From the NCBI GenBank assembly GCA_015521385.1, contig WAOH01000005.1, positions 1 through 12,014 on the forward strand: a stretch of 12,014 bases of DNA, read 5' to 3'. A model generated the notes under the pieces. It was not told the DNA's origin. It worked only from the letters and a program-made list of their open reading frames with translations, and searched no databases. This document shows, one piece after another, positions 1-6,273 of the stretch (positions are counted from its first letter, which is position 1; each line of letters begins with the position of its first letter). The DNA comes from Thermoproteota archaeon (GTDB lineage Archaea; Korarchaeota; Korarchaeia; Korarchaeales; Korarchaeaceae). The position numbers were made by a program, and so were the translations under genes.

Positions 1-2
1 CC

Positions 3-107
3 CCCCTCCCCTTCGGCCCCAGTACCCCTTTAATGGAGGGGGAGATAGTGAGGGTCAGGGGCGATCCATCAAATTTCTCCAAGCTATCCAAGGTGATTGG
101 GAGGTGA
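3..107 (+). CDS. C-terminal end of an unidentified protein (cut by left edge)
   Basis: An open frame enters from the left edge and stops with TGA at 105-107. It encodes 34 residues, starting PLPFGPSTPLMEGEIVRVRG and ending in KVIGR. I judge it coding because its codons are those used by the other genes here (AGG for Arg, ATA for Ile, GAG for Glu), while the competing frame at position 2 uses CGG and CGA, which are rare in this window. Its last codons lie over the ribosome binding site of the next gene, so it is probably the upstream member of the same operon as the DUF131 pair. I do not recognise the family from so short a piece, and no function is proposed. Confidence 0.5.
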   Translation, partial: PLPFGPSTPLMEGEIVRVRGDPSNFSKLSKVIGR

Positions 108-108
108 T
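101..108 (+). promoter_or_regulatory. Strong Shine-Dalgarno site that sets the start of the first DUF131 gene
   Basis: The sequence GAGGTGAT (continuing with A at 109) also stands in front of the chaperonin (4264-4271), Alba (6262-6269) and AMMECR1 (minus strand, just above 10528). In those genes 2-3 bases separate GAGGTGATA from the ATG. Here the same spacing (2 bases) leads to CTG at 112-114. This argues that CTG 112 is the start, not TTG 97, which lies before the site, or ATG 130, which has no site of its own. Confidence 0.6.
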
Positions 109-111
109 ACT

Positions 112-351
112 CTGAGTCCCCTAGATCTCATGGGGATCATCCTCATAGTAGTGGGGCTTGCGCTCATCGTCCTGGCGATGCTGTTACCATCTCGGAAGTT
201 CGGAGACTACAGTGTGGGGGGAATAATCCTGATAGGGCCCATCCCCATAGTGTTCGGTAAGAACATCAAGACGTCGCTCCTCATCGTACTGGTGGCCACA
301 TCCCTCCTGCTAATGCTGATGATGGTTGTCCTCATGGGGGCTTGGTCATGA
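112..351 (+). CDS. DUF131 (TIGR00304) small membrane protein, first copy
   Basis: The product is a 79-residue protein with two hydrophobic segments (about residues 5-26 and 54-76) around a central GGIILIGPIPIVFGKN stretch (residues 36-51). That Gly-Gly...Ile-Gly-Pro-Ile...Phe-Gly core is the hallmark I associate with the archaeal DUF131/TIGR00304 membrane family, whose function is unknown. Size and layout fit that family. The start is debatable: TTG 97, CTG 112 or ATG 130 are all in frame. I chose CTG 112 because a canonical ribosome binding site ends 3 bases before it; ATG 130 would trim the first six residues and leave both helices largely intact. The TGA stop at 349-351 overlaps the ATG of the next, related gene, so the two are translationally coupled. 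The protein should sit in the cytoplasmic membrane, and a heteromeric complex with its neighbour is an inference. Confidence 0.75.
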   Translation: MSPLDLMGIILIVVGLALIVLAMLLPSRKFGDYSVGGIILIGPIPIVFGKNIKTSLLIVLVATSLLLMLMMVVLMGAWS

Positions 352-620
352 GTGAAATGGATGAGAGGATATTCGTCAGGGTATTCCTGCTCTTCATGGG
401 AGTTTCCCTCGTTATGATGGGTCTGATGGCCTTGATGATAGCTCACACCACCGAAACCGGTTCAGGTGGTGGCTTCGTCGTGGTCATAGGCCCCTTCATA
501 TTCGCCGCGGGAGAGAACATCCCCCTTCACATCAGTGTAGCCCTGATTCTGATCTCGCTAGTTTTAATTCTGGCTCTCATCTACGTGATCAGGAGATGGA
601 TGGGGGGCTTTGAATGGTAG
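348..620 (+). CDS. DUF131 (TIGR00304) small membrane protein, second copy
   Basis: The product is a 90-residue membrane protein with hydrophobic segments at about residues 9-33 and 63-84 and a central Gly-rich stretch GGGFVVVIGPFIFAAGEN (residues 41-58). This core parallels that of the gene just upstream (Gly-Gly...Ile-Gly-Pro...Phe...Gly), so I read it as a diverged tandem paralogue of the same archaeal DUF131 family. The start ATG at 348 overlaps the upstream stop in an ATGA arrangement; a G-run at 336-340 could serve as its ribosome binding site. A TTG at 342 in the same frame is possible but less likely. The N-terminus is more acidic (MSEMDER) than in copy one, and the C-terminus ends RRWMGGFEW, which would put positive charges on the cytoplasmic side. 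Its tail overlaps the start of the HPS-like gene by 7 bases. Function unknown. Confidence 0.75.
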   Translation: MSEMDERIFVRVFLLFMGVSLVMMGLMALMIAHTTETGSGGGFVVVIGPFIFAAGENIPLHISVALILISLVLILALIYVIRRWMGGFEW

Positions 621-1240
621 AGGTGTTCTTGTCGCTCGACCTGACTTCTCTGGATGAGGCGGTCAGAATAGCGGAGCTGGCCGTGGATGCCGGTTTCAGG
701 GAGATTGAGGTTGGAACTCCCCTGATAAAGGCCGAGGGAATGAGGTCCGTGAGGGCGCTCAGGGAGAAATTCCCTAGTATCAAGTTGTTCGCCGATACCA
801 AGACGATGGACACTGGATACCTGGAGGCCGATCTGGCTTTCTCCTCTGGAGCCGACCTGATGAGCGTGATGGCCGTATCGCCCGACGAGACGATCAAGGA
901 GGCGGTGAGAAGGGCGGAAGAATCCGGAAAAGAGGTGCTGGTGGATACCTTGGGCCTTAGGGAGGTGGTGCCCCGTTTGAGGGAGCTCATAGGGTTCGGG
1001 ATACACAGGATATGCCTGCACAGGGGGGTAGATGAGGGGGTGTTCTCCGAGTACGAGCTGCTGGATTCGGCAAAAGAGTTGGGGGTCAAGATAGGCGTCG
1101 CTGGAGGCATAAATGAACGCACCATAGGCGAGGTCGCTAGGAGGGCCGATTTCGTCATGGTTGGTAGGGCCATAACGAAGTCCGAGGATCCGCGAGGCGC
1201 CGCCATCAAGATCCTGAGGAACGCGGGCCTCCTAACCTGA
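614..1240 (+). CDS. hxlA: 3-hexulose-6-phosphate synthase-like enzyme (OMPDC/HUMPS family)
   Basis: The product is a 208-residue TIM-barrel protein, the usual length for the family. 3-Hexulose-6-phosphate synthase condenses formaldehyde with ribulose 5-phosphate. In archaea lacking the oxidative pentose pathway it is thought to run in reverse with an isomerase (PHI) to supply ribulose 5-phosphate for nucleotides. Visible signatures are an N-terminal LDL strand with Asp9, EVGTPLIKAEG (residues 32-42, Glu32), the Asp-x-Lys-x-x-Asp motif DTKTMD (61-66) that defines the OMPDC superfamily, His136 in LHRG, AGGIN (163-167), and the phosphate-binding GRAIT (184-188). EVGTPLIK and KTMD favour HPS over orotidine decarboxylase, although 3-keto-gulonate-phosphate decarboxylase relatives share the scaffold. 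ATG 614 overlaps the upstream stop by 7 bases and follows a G-run at 602-607. No PHI partner gene lies in the window. The 3' end overlaps the convergent helicase gene by 9 bases. Confidence 0.85.
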   Translation: MVEVFLSLDLTSLDEAVRIAELAVDAGFREIEVGTPLIKAEGMRSVRALREKFPSIKLFADTKTMDTGYLEADLAFSSGADLMSVMAVSPDETIKEAVRRAEESGKEVLVDTLGLREVVPRLRELIGFGIHRICLHRGVDEGVFSEYELLDSAKELGVKIGVAGGINERTIGEVARRADFVMVGRAITKSEDPRGAAIKILRNAGLLT

Positions 1241-4123
1241 TCTCCTCCTTCTCCTCCTCTTTCCGGTCAGTCTCCTTTTTATGGCCTCGGTTTCGACTTT
1301 GGCGAGTTCGACCATGAAATCCTCGTCCAAGTCGGGGTGCCTCGTCAACAACCACTCGATGTCCATCGGATCCACACCTCTAGCGGCCATCGCAACTACA
1401 GCCGGTAGTCCGTACTTCTCAGTGAGCAAGCCGAACTCGTAGACCCTGTTAGCCAGCTCCCAGTTCGGTACAGAAGGCTTCCCCCTCCTCTTGGACTCTT
1501 CCACGTACTCCTTTGCTTCGGATGCCCAGTACCCAGAGAGGGCGGCTATCCTACCGCTTCCACATACCGGACATTTGGGCACCTCCCCCAGATCCAACAG
1601 GGTTGATATGGCGGTGTCCATGCTCCACCTCCAACAGTTTGAGCAGATCAGTGTGACCTGCTGGGAGAGTATCCTGTACTTGAAGCTCTCAAGTAACCTC
1701 TTGCTCAATTCCGAAGGTGGGATTATCTCCAAGGGGAGACCTGACCTCTCCAATCCCAGCAAGGATAGGGGGCTCGGACCTGTTTTCTCCGACATCACCA
1801 CCTCGATCTGCCCGGAAGATATCGACTTGAGGAGATCGATCGTCCCGTCCACATCGAAATCCTTTGTGAGGGACTCCCTGAGCGCCTCCTCGTAGATGGG
1901 AGTTCCCTCGTAGGCCTTCACCAGCTTGGTCAGGCTCACTATCTTGGAGCTCGCCGTGTCCCTTATCAGGCCCATCCTCTTAGCCACATGGAGTAGCCTT
2001 ATCCTGAAGAATGAGCTGCTAGCTACGGCTCTCACCAGAGTATCTCTACTCTCCTTAGAGAGGCGATGCAGGGCCTCGGCCACCGCCTCCTTTCCCACGC
2101 CCATTACGACTATCCTGTAGGGGTCCTCTGCGACCCTAACGGCGACCTTGAAGTCCCTAGATATCAGGAAGGAGATCCCCCTCGCCAGCGTTCTGTTCAC
2201 CATGTTTCCCTGGGTGGAGTGCAGTACCACACCCGAACCCGCTATCCCCTCTATAACGATTCTACGATCCGTGGGTAGCGGGTAACCTTGCTTTAAGTGA
2301 TCTATCAGGATAGCTACGGCCCTCCTCAGGTCTTCTGGTCTAGCGGATGGGTACTTCCTCACCAATCCGTCAATGAGCTCATCCAACGAACCTTCAGACA
2401 GGGCTTCCTCCACTAGCCTCCTTACAGCCCCAACTTCGGCGGCGGTCTCCCTAGCGACGGGCAGCTGCTCCCCTATCCAGCTGGGTATGGCGCCGACCGG
2501 ATCGAATACCTGTTCCACGAATATGCGACCGCCCTCTACCCTCTTGACCCTCCAGACTGATCCCCTGAAGACGAACTTGACTCCGGGAAGCAGGTACTCT
2601 AGGACGAAGGTCTCATCCAGCTGGCCGATGTAGAACCCCGTCGTGTCGTCTATGACCGGGTAGGAGGTGGTGTCGGGTATCGTCGAGATGTTAGAGAAGA
2701 AGTACTCGTGGGCCAGCCCTCCCCCGTACCTCTTGATGGTATCTTCTGCTTCGTCGTACCAGACGATCCTAGGCCAGGCCCTCGACATGAATGAGAACAG
2801 GGTCCTGACTTCGTCGGCGGTTATCTCCCTGTACGGCCATGATCTCCTGGCCATGTCCACCAGATCGAGCAGCGGAACGGATCTCTCGTTGAGGAGGAGA
2901 CCAATAGTGCTGTGATAGAGCACATCGTAGGACCTCTCCAAGGGCCTTAGTTCCTCCAGATCGCCTGAGAGGGCTCTCCTGGCCAGTACTATCGATTCCA
3001 GATAGTCATCGGAATCTTGGGCCACTATCACCCCTCTAGCAACCCTGCCCGGGCCGTGTCCAGACCTTCCAACCCTTTGAAGCAGTTTCATCGCCTGTCT
3101 AGGGGAGCCGTACTGGACTACCAGATCCACGTAGCCCACATCTATTCCTAACTCTAGCGAACTCGTGCTTATGACTGCAGAGAGCTCGCCCCTCTTGAGA
3201 AGTGATTCGCTCTCCACTCTGGCCTCCTTTGACAGTGAGCTGTGATGTACGTGTATCTTGAGCTCCTCGAACGCCTTCCTCATCCTGTAACCCAAGGCCT
3301 CTGCCATGGATCTGGTGTTCGTGAAGACTATCGCTGATCTAGCCCCCTTTATCAGGTCCGCCAGCAGCCGGATCCTAGCTACCACCCCCGGTTCCAAGAG
3401 CATGGTCTTGGACAGCTCAATGTCCCTTCGAGACGGCTCAGGATAGACTACTGATATATCCATCATCCGGCTCTCTCTGGAATACGCGATCTCCCCGTCC
3501 CTTTCATAGGAGAAGTATTCTAGGGCCATCGTGGGGTTACCTAGGGAGGCTGAGAGCATTATCCTCTGGAACCCCTTCCCTCGTATCCTCTCAAGTCTCT
3601 CTAAGGATAAAGAGAGTTGGGTGCCCCTCTTGTCGTCCAGTAACTCATGGACCTCATCTATGATGACATATCTCACGTTTTTAAGCCATTTGGAGATCTT
3701 AGGTCCGGACATTATGATTAGGAGGGTCTCCGGTGTCGTTATGAGGATGTGGGGAGGAGATCTCGATTGTCTGGCCCTCTCCGCCTTGGAGGTATCGCCA
3801 TGCCTCACCCCGACGTTAAAGCCGCATCTGGATGACCAATAGGTAACCCTTTCCTCTAGATCCCTGTTCAGGGCCCTTAGAGGGGTCACATAAAGCGTGA
3901 TAAATCCCTCCTCAACTCCTTCCCCCTTCATCATCGTAAGGACCGGCCAGAGGGCTGCTTCGGTCTTTCCCGATCCAGTAGGAGCTATCAAAAGGACATT
4001 CTTACCTGAGAGGATCAGTGGGATCGCCATCTCCTGTATCTCCGTTAGCCTCTCAATTCCCCTATCTTTCATAGCTGATTTCAAGCAATCAGGCAATAGT
4101 TTGGTGAGATCTTCGGATGTCAT
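1232..4123 (-). CDS. lhr: Lhr-type superfamily 2 ATP-dependent helicase
   Basis: The product is a 963-residue SF2 helicase with the full motif series: Q-motif glutamine at 30, Walker A APTGSGKT (47-54), Ia TPLRALNRD (80-88), Ib TTPET (129-133), DEVH box (156-159), motif III SAS (191-193), IV around AIVFTNTRS (264-272), V STSSLELGID (319-328) and VI QRVGRSGHG (349-357). The segment after the RecA pair contains STIPDTTSYPVID (480-492), typical of the Lhr core with its winged-helix and beta-barrel parts. Near the C-terminus four cysteines (827, 830, 851, 854; two CxxC pairs) look like a zinc knuckle, and the last 15 residues are very basic (six Arg in a row). Lhr proteins unwind DNA, RNA-DNA or RNA duplexes in repair or RNA metabolism; which applies here cannot be read from sequence. 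Motif III reads SAS where SAT is usual. ATG 4123 has only a weak GGTGA about 9 bases upstream. Monocistronic, divergent from the chaperonin. Confidence 0.93.
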   Translation of the reverse strand: MTSEDLTKLLPDCLKSAMKDRGIERLTEIQEMAIPLILSGKNVLLIAPTGSGKTEAALWPVLTMMKGEGVEEGFITLYVTPLRALNRDLEERVTYWSSRCGFNVGVRHGDTSKAERARQSRSPPHILITTPETLLIIMSGPKISKWLKNVRYVIIDEVHELLDDKRGTQLSLSLERLERIRGKGFQRIMLSASLGNPTMALEYFSYERDGEIAYSRESRMMDISVVYPEPSRRDIELSKTMLLEPGVVARIRLLADLIKGARSAIVFTNTRSMAEALGYRMRKAFEELKIHVHHSSLSKEARVESESLLKRGELSAVISTSSLELGIDVGYVDLVVQYGSPRQAMKLLQRVGRSGHGPGRVARGVIVAQDSDDYLESIVLARRALSGDLEELRPLERSYDVLYHSTIGLLLNERSVPLLDLVDMARRSWPYREITADEVRTLFSFMSRAWPRIVWYDEAEDTIKRYGGGLAHEYFFSNISTIPDTTSYPVIDDTTGFYIGQLDETFVLEYLLPGVKFVFRGSVWRVKRVEGGRIFVEQVFDPVGAIPSWIGEQLPVARETAAEVGAVRRLVEEALSEGSLDELIDGLVRKYPSARPEDLRRAVAILIDHLKQGYPLPTDRRIVIEGIAGSGVVLHSTQGNMVNRTLARGISFLISRDFKVAVRVAEDPYRIVVMGVGKEAVAEALHRLSKESRDTLVRAVASSSFFRIRLLHVAKRMGLIRDTASSKIVSLTKLVKAYEGTPIYEEALRESLTKDFDVDGTIDLLKSISSGQIEVVMSEKTGPSPLSLLGLERSGLPLEIIPPSELSKRLLESFKYRILSQQVTLICSNCWRWSMDTAISTLLDLGEVPKCPVCGSGRIAALSGYWASEAKEYVEESKRRGKPSVPNWELANRVYEFGLLTEKYGLPAVVAMAARGVDPMDIEWLLTRHPDLDEDFMVELAKVETEAIKRRLTGKRRRRRRSG

Positions 4124-4275
4124 TTAAATATTTCACCATTTTGATCCCTTTCGAAGCCCTTCAAGTTAACGGGAGGGCTGGATAGATTGATAAGCTTTTT
4201 TAACTCGGTTATCGACCCTAACATGGGTAATCCCAGCGACAAGTTCTGAGAGACCCAGTAGAAGAGGTGATATGT
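4124..4275. promoter_or_regulatory. Divergent intergenic region between lhr and the chaperonin gene
   Basis: These 152 bases separate two divergent start codons and are the longest non-coding gap in the window. They contain the chaperonin TATA-like box (listed separately), a roughly 50-base chaperonin leader, and an A/T-rich stretch directly before the lhr ATG. Around 4150-4163 there are small overlapping dyads (TTCGAA, then GAAG-CC-CTTC), which could be an operator or chance. I see no convincing TATA box at the proper distance for lhr and no RNA gene. Confidence 0.5.
4195..4204 (+). promoter_or_regulatory. TATA-like box of the chaperonin-rpoK operon
   Basis: CTTTTTTAAC resembles T-rich archaeal TATA boxes and lies about 72-80 bases before the chaperonin ATG at 4276. 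With the usual spacing of about 25 bases, transcription would start near 4225-4230, giving a leader of roughly 50 bases. Almost the same element (CTTTTTTAAT) precedes Alba at 6179-6188. This is inferred from base pattern only. Confidence 0.55.
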
Positions 4276-5916
4276 ATGGCTATCGCAGGTGGCGCAGGTG
4301 GCGAGGGAGCTGGAGCAATCCCCGTTCTCATACTAAAGGAAGGAACTTCCAGAACCAAGGGTAGAGAGGCTCTGAGGCTGAATATAACCGTCGCTAAGGC
4401 CATAGCGGATACTATAAGGACTTCCCTCAGTCCCAAGGGCATGCAGAAGATGCTCGTCGACCCCTTCGGGGATGTGATAATCACCCACGACGGTGCCACC
4501 ATAATGAAGGAAATAGAGGTCGAGCATCCCACGGCCAAGATGATGGTGGACTTGGCCAAATCTCAGGAGCAGGAGGCCGGGGACGGTACCACCACCGTGG
4601 TTCTCCTAGCCGGCGAGCTACTGGCCAAGGCGGAGGACCTACTGGATTTGGGCATACATCCCACGGTGATAATCTCCGGATACAGGAAGGCCGCGGAGAA
4701 GGCGGTGGAGTACCTGAATGAGATAGCGATCAAGGTCCCGTGGAACGACAAGGAGCTGCTGAAGAAGATAGCCAAGATAGCTATGAGCAGCAAGTCCGCC
4801 CGAGTGGCGCTGGACTATCTGGCTGATCTGGTCGTCGACGCTGCCCTACAGGTCGTGGAGGAGAGAGATGGTAAGAGGATCGTTGATCTAGATAACATAA
4901 AGCTGGAGAAGAAGGAGGGTGGTTCCCTGTTCGACACCAAGCTCATCAGGGGCATAGTGATCGATAAGGAGGTCGTGCACCCCAGGATGCCCAGGAGGAT
5001 AGAGAACGCCAAGATAGCCCTCATAGAGAGCGCCCTCGAGATAAAGAAGCCCGAGCTCTCCTCCAAGATCAGAGTAACCTCACCAACTCAGGTGAAGGAG
5101 TTCTTGGACCAGGAGAAGCAGATGCTGGCCGAGCTCGTGGAGAAGATAGCCGCCACCGGCGCCAACGTGGTGTTCTGCCAGAAGGGTATCGACGATGTCG
5201 CTCAGCACTTCCTAGCGAAGCACGGCATACTGGCCGTCAGGAGGGTGAGGAAGTCGGACATGGAGAAGCTCGCCAAGGCCACCGGCGCCAAGATAGTCGT
5301 CAACGTCAAGGAGATATCCGAGAAGGACCTTGGTTACGCTGAGCTCGTTGAGGAGAGGAGGGTCGGAGAGGACAAGATGGTCTTCGTAGAGGGATGCAAG
5401 GATCCCAGGGCCGTCAGCATACTGATAAGGGGCGGTGAGAAGCAGGTCATAGACGAGGCCGAGAGGAACCTGCACGACGCTTTGAGCGTGGTCAGGAACG
5501 TTATAGAGGATGAGAAGATCGTCGTAGGCGCCGGTGCTGCTTGGACGGATCTGGTGCTCAAGCTCAGGGACTACGCGGTCCAGCTCGGTGGAAAGGAGCA
5601 GAACGTGGTGGAGAAGTTCGCCGAGGCCCTCGAGTCCATACCCAAGACCCTGATAGAGAACGCTGGCCATGACCCGATAGTCAAGCTGGCCGAACTGAGG
5701 AAGGCGCACGCTGAGGGCAAGAAGGAGTACGGTTTCAACATATACACCGGAGAAGTGGAGAACATGTACGAGAAGGACATAATAGAGCCCGAGAGGGTGA
5801 TCAGGAGGGCCATAGAGTCCGCAGCCGAGTTCGCGACCACCGTGCTCAAGATCGATGATATAATAGCTGCTGCCGGTAAGAAGTTCGAAGGCGGTAAGGG
5901 CAAGGGTGAGGAGTGA
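4276..5916 (+). CDS. ths: Thermosome (group II chaperonin) subunit
   Basis: The product is a 546-residue group II chaperonin subunit, the archaeal CCT relative that forms a double-ring ATP-driven folding chamber in the cytoplasm. Markers are PVLILKEGT (16-24), LSPKGMQKMLVDPFGD (51-66), THDGATI (70-76), the P-loop-like GDGTTTVVLLAGELL (102-116) with Asp103, and RGGEKQVIDEAERNLHDAL (385-403), where the Asp of HDAL (401) matches the residue needed for hydrolysis. The usual nucleotide-contacting GGGA motif reads GAGA (418-421) and is followed by AW where most family members have x-Glu. The N-terminus carries a Gly-rich insert (residues 5-13) with a 9-base tandem repeat at 4285-4302. The C-terminus is a short GGKGKGEE rather than a long Gly-Met tail. 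Start ATG 4276 follows GAGGTGAT (4264-4271); GTG 4267 lies within that site and is unlikely. rpoK follows after one base. Confidence 0.95.
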   Translation: MAIAGGAGGEGAGAIPVLILKEGTSRTKGREALRLNITVAKAIADTIRTSLSPKGMQKMLVDPFGDVIITHDGATIMKEIEVEHPTAKMMVDLAKSQEQEAGDGTTTVVLLAGELLAKAEDLLDLGIHPTVIISGYRKAAEKAVEYLNEIAIKVPWNDKELLKKIAKIAMSSKSARVALDYLADLVVDAALQVVEERDGKRIVDLDNIKLEKKEGGSLFDTKLIRGIVIDKEVVHPRMPRRIENAKIALIESALEIKKPELSSKIRVTSPTQVKEFLDQEKQMLAELVEKIAATGANVVFCQKGIDDVAQHFLAKHGILAVRRVRKSDMEKLAKATGAKIVVNVKEISEKDLGYAELVEERRVGEDKMVFVEGCKDPRAVSILIRGGEKQVIDEAERNLHDALSVVRNVIEDEKIVVGAGAAWTDLVLKLRDYAVQLGGKEQNVVEKFAEALESIPKTLIENAGHDPIVKLAELRKAHAEGKKEYGFNIYTGEVENMYEKDIIEPERVIRRAIESAAEFATTVLKIDDIIAAAGKKFEGGKGKGEE

Positions 5917-5917
5917 G

Positions 5918-6172
5918 GTGACGGCTAATAGCGATCTGCTGGGTCCTAAGAGGCTCACCAAGTTCGAGCGAATCAGGATAATATCCATCAGGGCCCAGCA
6001 GATCGCGGCTGGCTCCCCCCTCTTTTTGGATGAGAACGAGATACCTGAAGGCCTGACCGATCCCGTCGAGCTGGCGAAACTGGAGCTGGAGAAGGGAAAG
6101 CTGCCCCTCATCTTGGAGAGGAGGGAAGGGGATAAGATCTCCCTCCTAGATGTTAGGAAGCTCCTGAAGTGA
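5918..6172 (+). CDS. rpoK: DNA-directed RNA polymerase subunit K (Rpb6/omega homologue)
   Basis: The product is an 84-residue subunit K, homologue of eukaryotic Rpb6 and bacterial omega, which helps assemble and stabilise the largest RNA polymerase subunit. The conserved block runs from LTKFERIRIISIRAQQIAAG (about residues 13-32) through DPVELAKLELEKGKLPLILER (about 49-69), matching the family's helix and the E-x-A-x-x-E region. An acidic, less conserved N-terminus and a short tail (LLDVRKLLK) complete it. I chose GTG 5918 because GGTGAGG (5905-5911) gives a proper ribosome binding site with 6-base spacing; GTG 5906 in the same frame would add four residues and overlap the chaperonin. The chaperonin stop is at 5914-5916, so the two are surely co-transcribed and probably coupled in translation. 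In many archaea rpoK sits instead with ribosomal protein genes. A T-run (6180-6185) just after the stop may help terminate the transcript. Confidence 0.93.
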   Translation: MTANSDLLGPKRLTKFERIRIISIRAQQIAAGSPLFLDENEIPEGLTDPVELAKLELEKGKLPLILERREGDKISLLDVRKLLK

Positions 6173-6178
6173 GAGTAA

Positions 6179-6188
6179 CTTTTTTAAT
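6179..6188 (+). promoter_or_regulatory. TATA-like box of the Alba gene
   Basis: CTTTTTTAAT starts 7 bases after the rpoK stop and is nearly identical to the chaperonin box at 4195-4204. It predicts a transcript start near 6210-6215 and a leader of about 60 bases. The leader can form a stem between GCTCGCC (6212-6218) and GGCGGGC (6241-6247, one G-U pair), ending ahead of the ribosome binding site AGAGGTGAT at 6261-6269. The same T-run could serve as terminator for the chaperonin-rpoK transcript. Confidence 0.55.
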
Positions 6189-6273
6189 TGCTGAGTGGTG
6201 AGTCAGACACAGCTCGCCCTCCAGGCTCCCCAGTGAAAGAGGCGGGCCTACAGAGGATAGAGAGGTGATACGC

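Noticed and set aside
1..50. Inverted repeat CCCC...GGGG near the left edge as a terminator
   Set aside because: It sits within a frame that appears coding and lacks a T-run after it.
589..1209. Minus-strand open frame opposite the HPS-like gene
   Set aside because: The Ser/Leu-rich translation has no motifs, while the plus strand encodes a full enzyme with catalytic residues.
4148..4166. Short dyads (TTCGAA and GAAG-CC-CTTC) between lhr and the chaperonin as a heat-shock operator
   Set aside because: Only 4-6 base arms and no match to an operator I know; could be chance, so mentioned only within the intergenic feature.
5212..6111. A 299-codon open frame on the minus strand opposite the chaperonin and rpoK
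   Set aside because: It is antisense to two certain genes, and its translation has no recognisable domain and an odd Leu/Tyr/His-rich composition; AGG/GAG-rich plus-strand codons suppress stops on the other strand.
6189..6260. Possible C/D box guide RNA in the Alba leader
   Set aside because: A CTGA tetramer is present but no RTGATGA C box at the right place; better explained as leader sequence.
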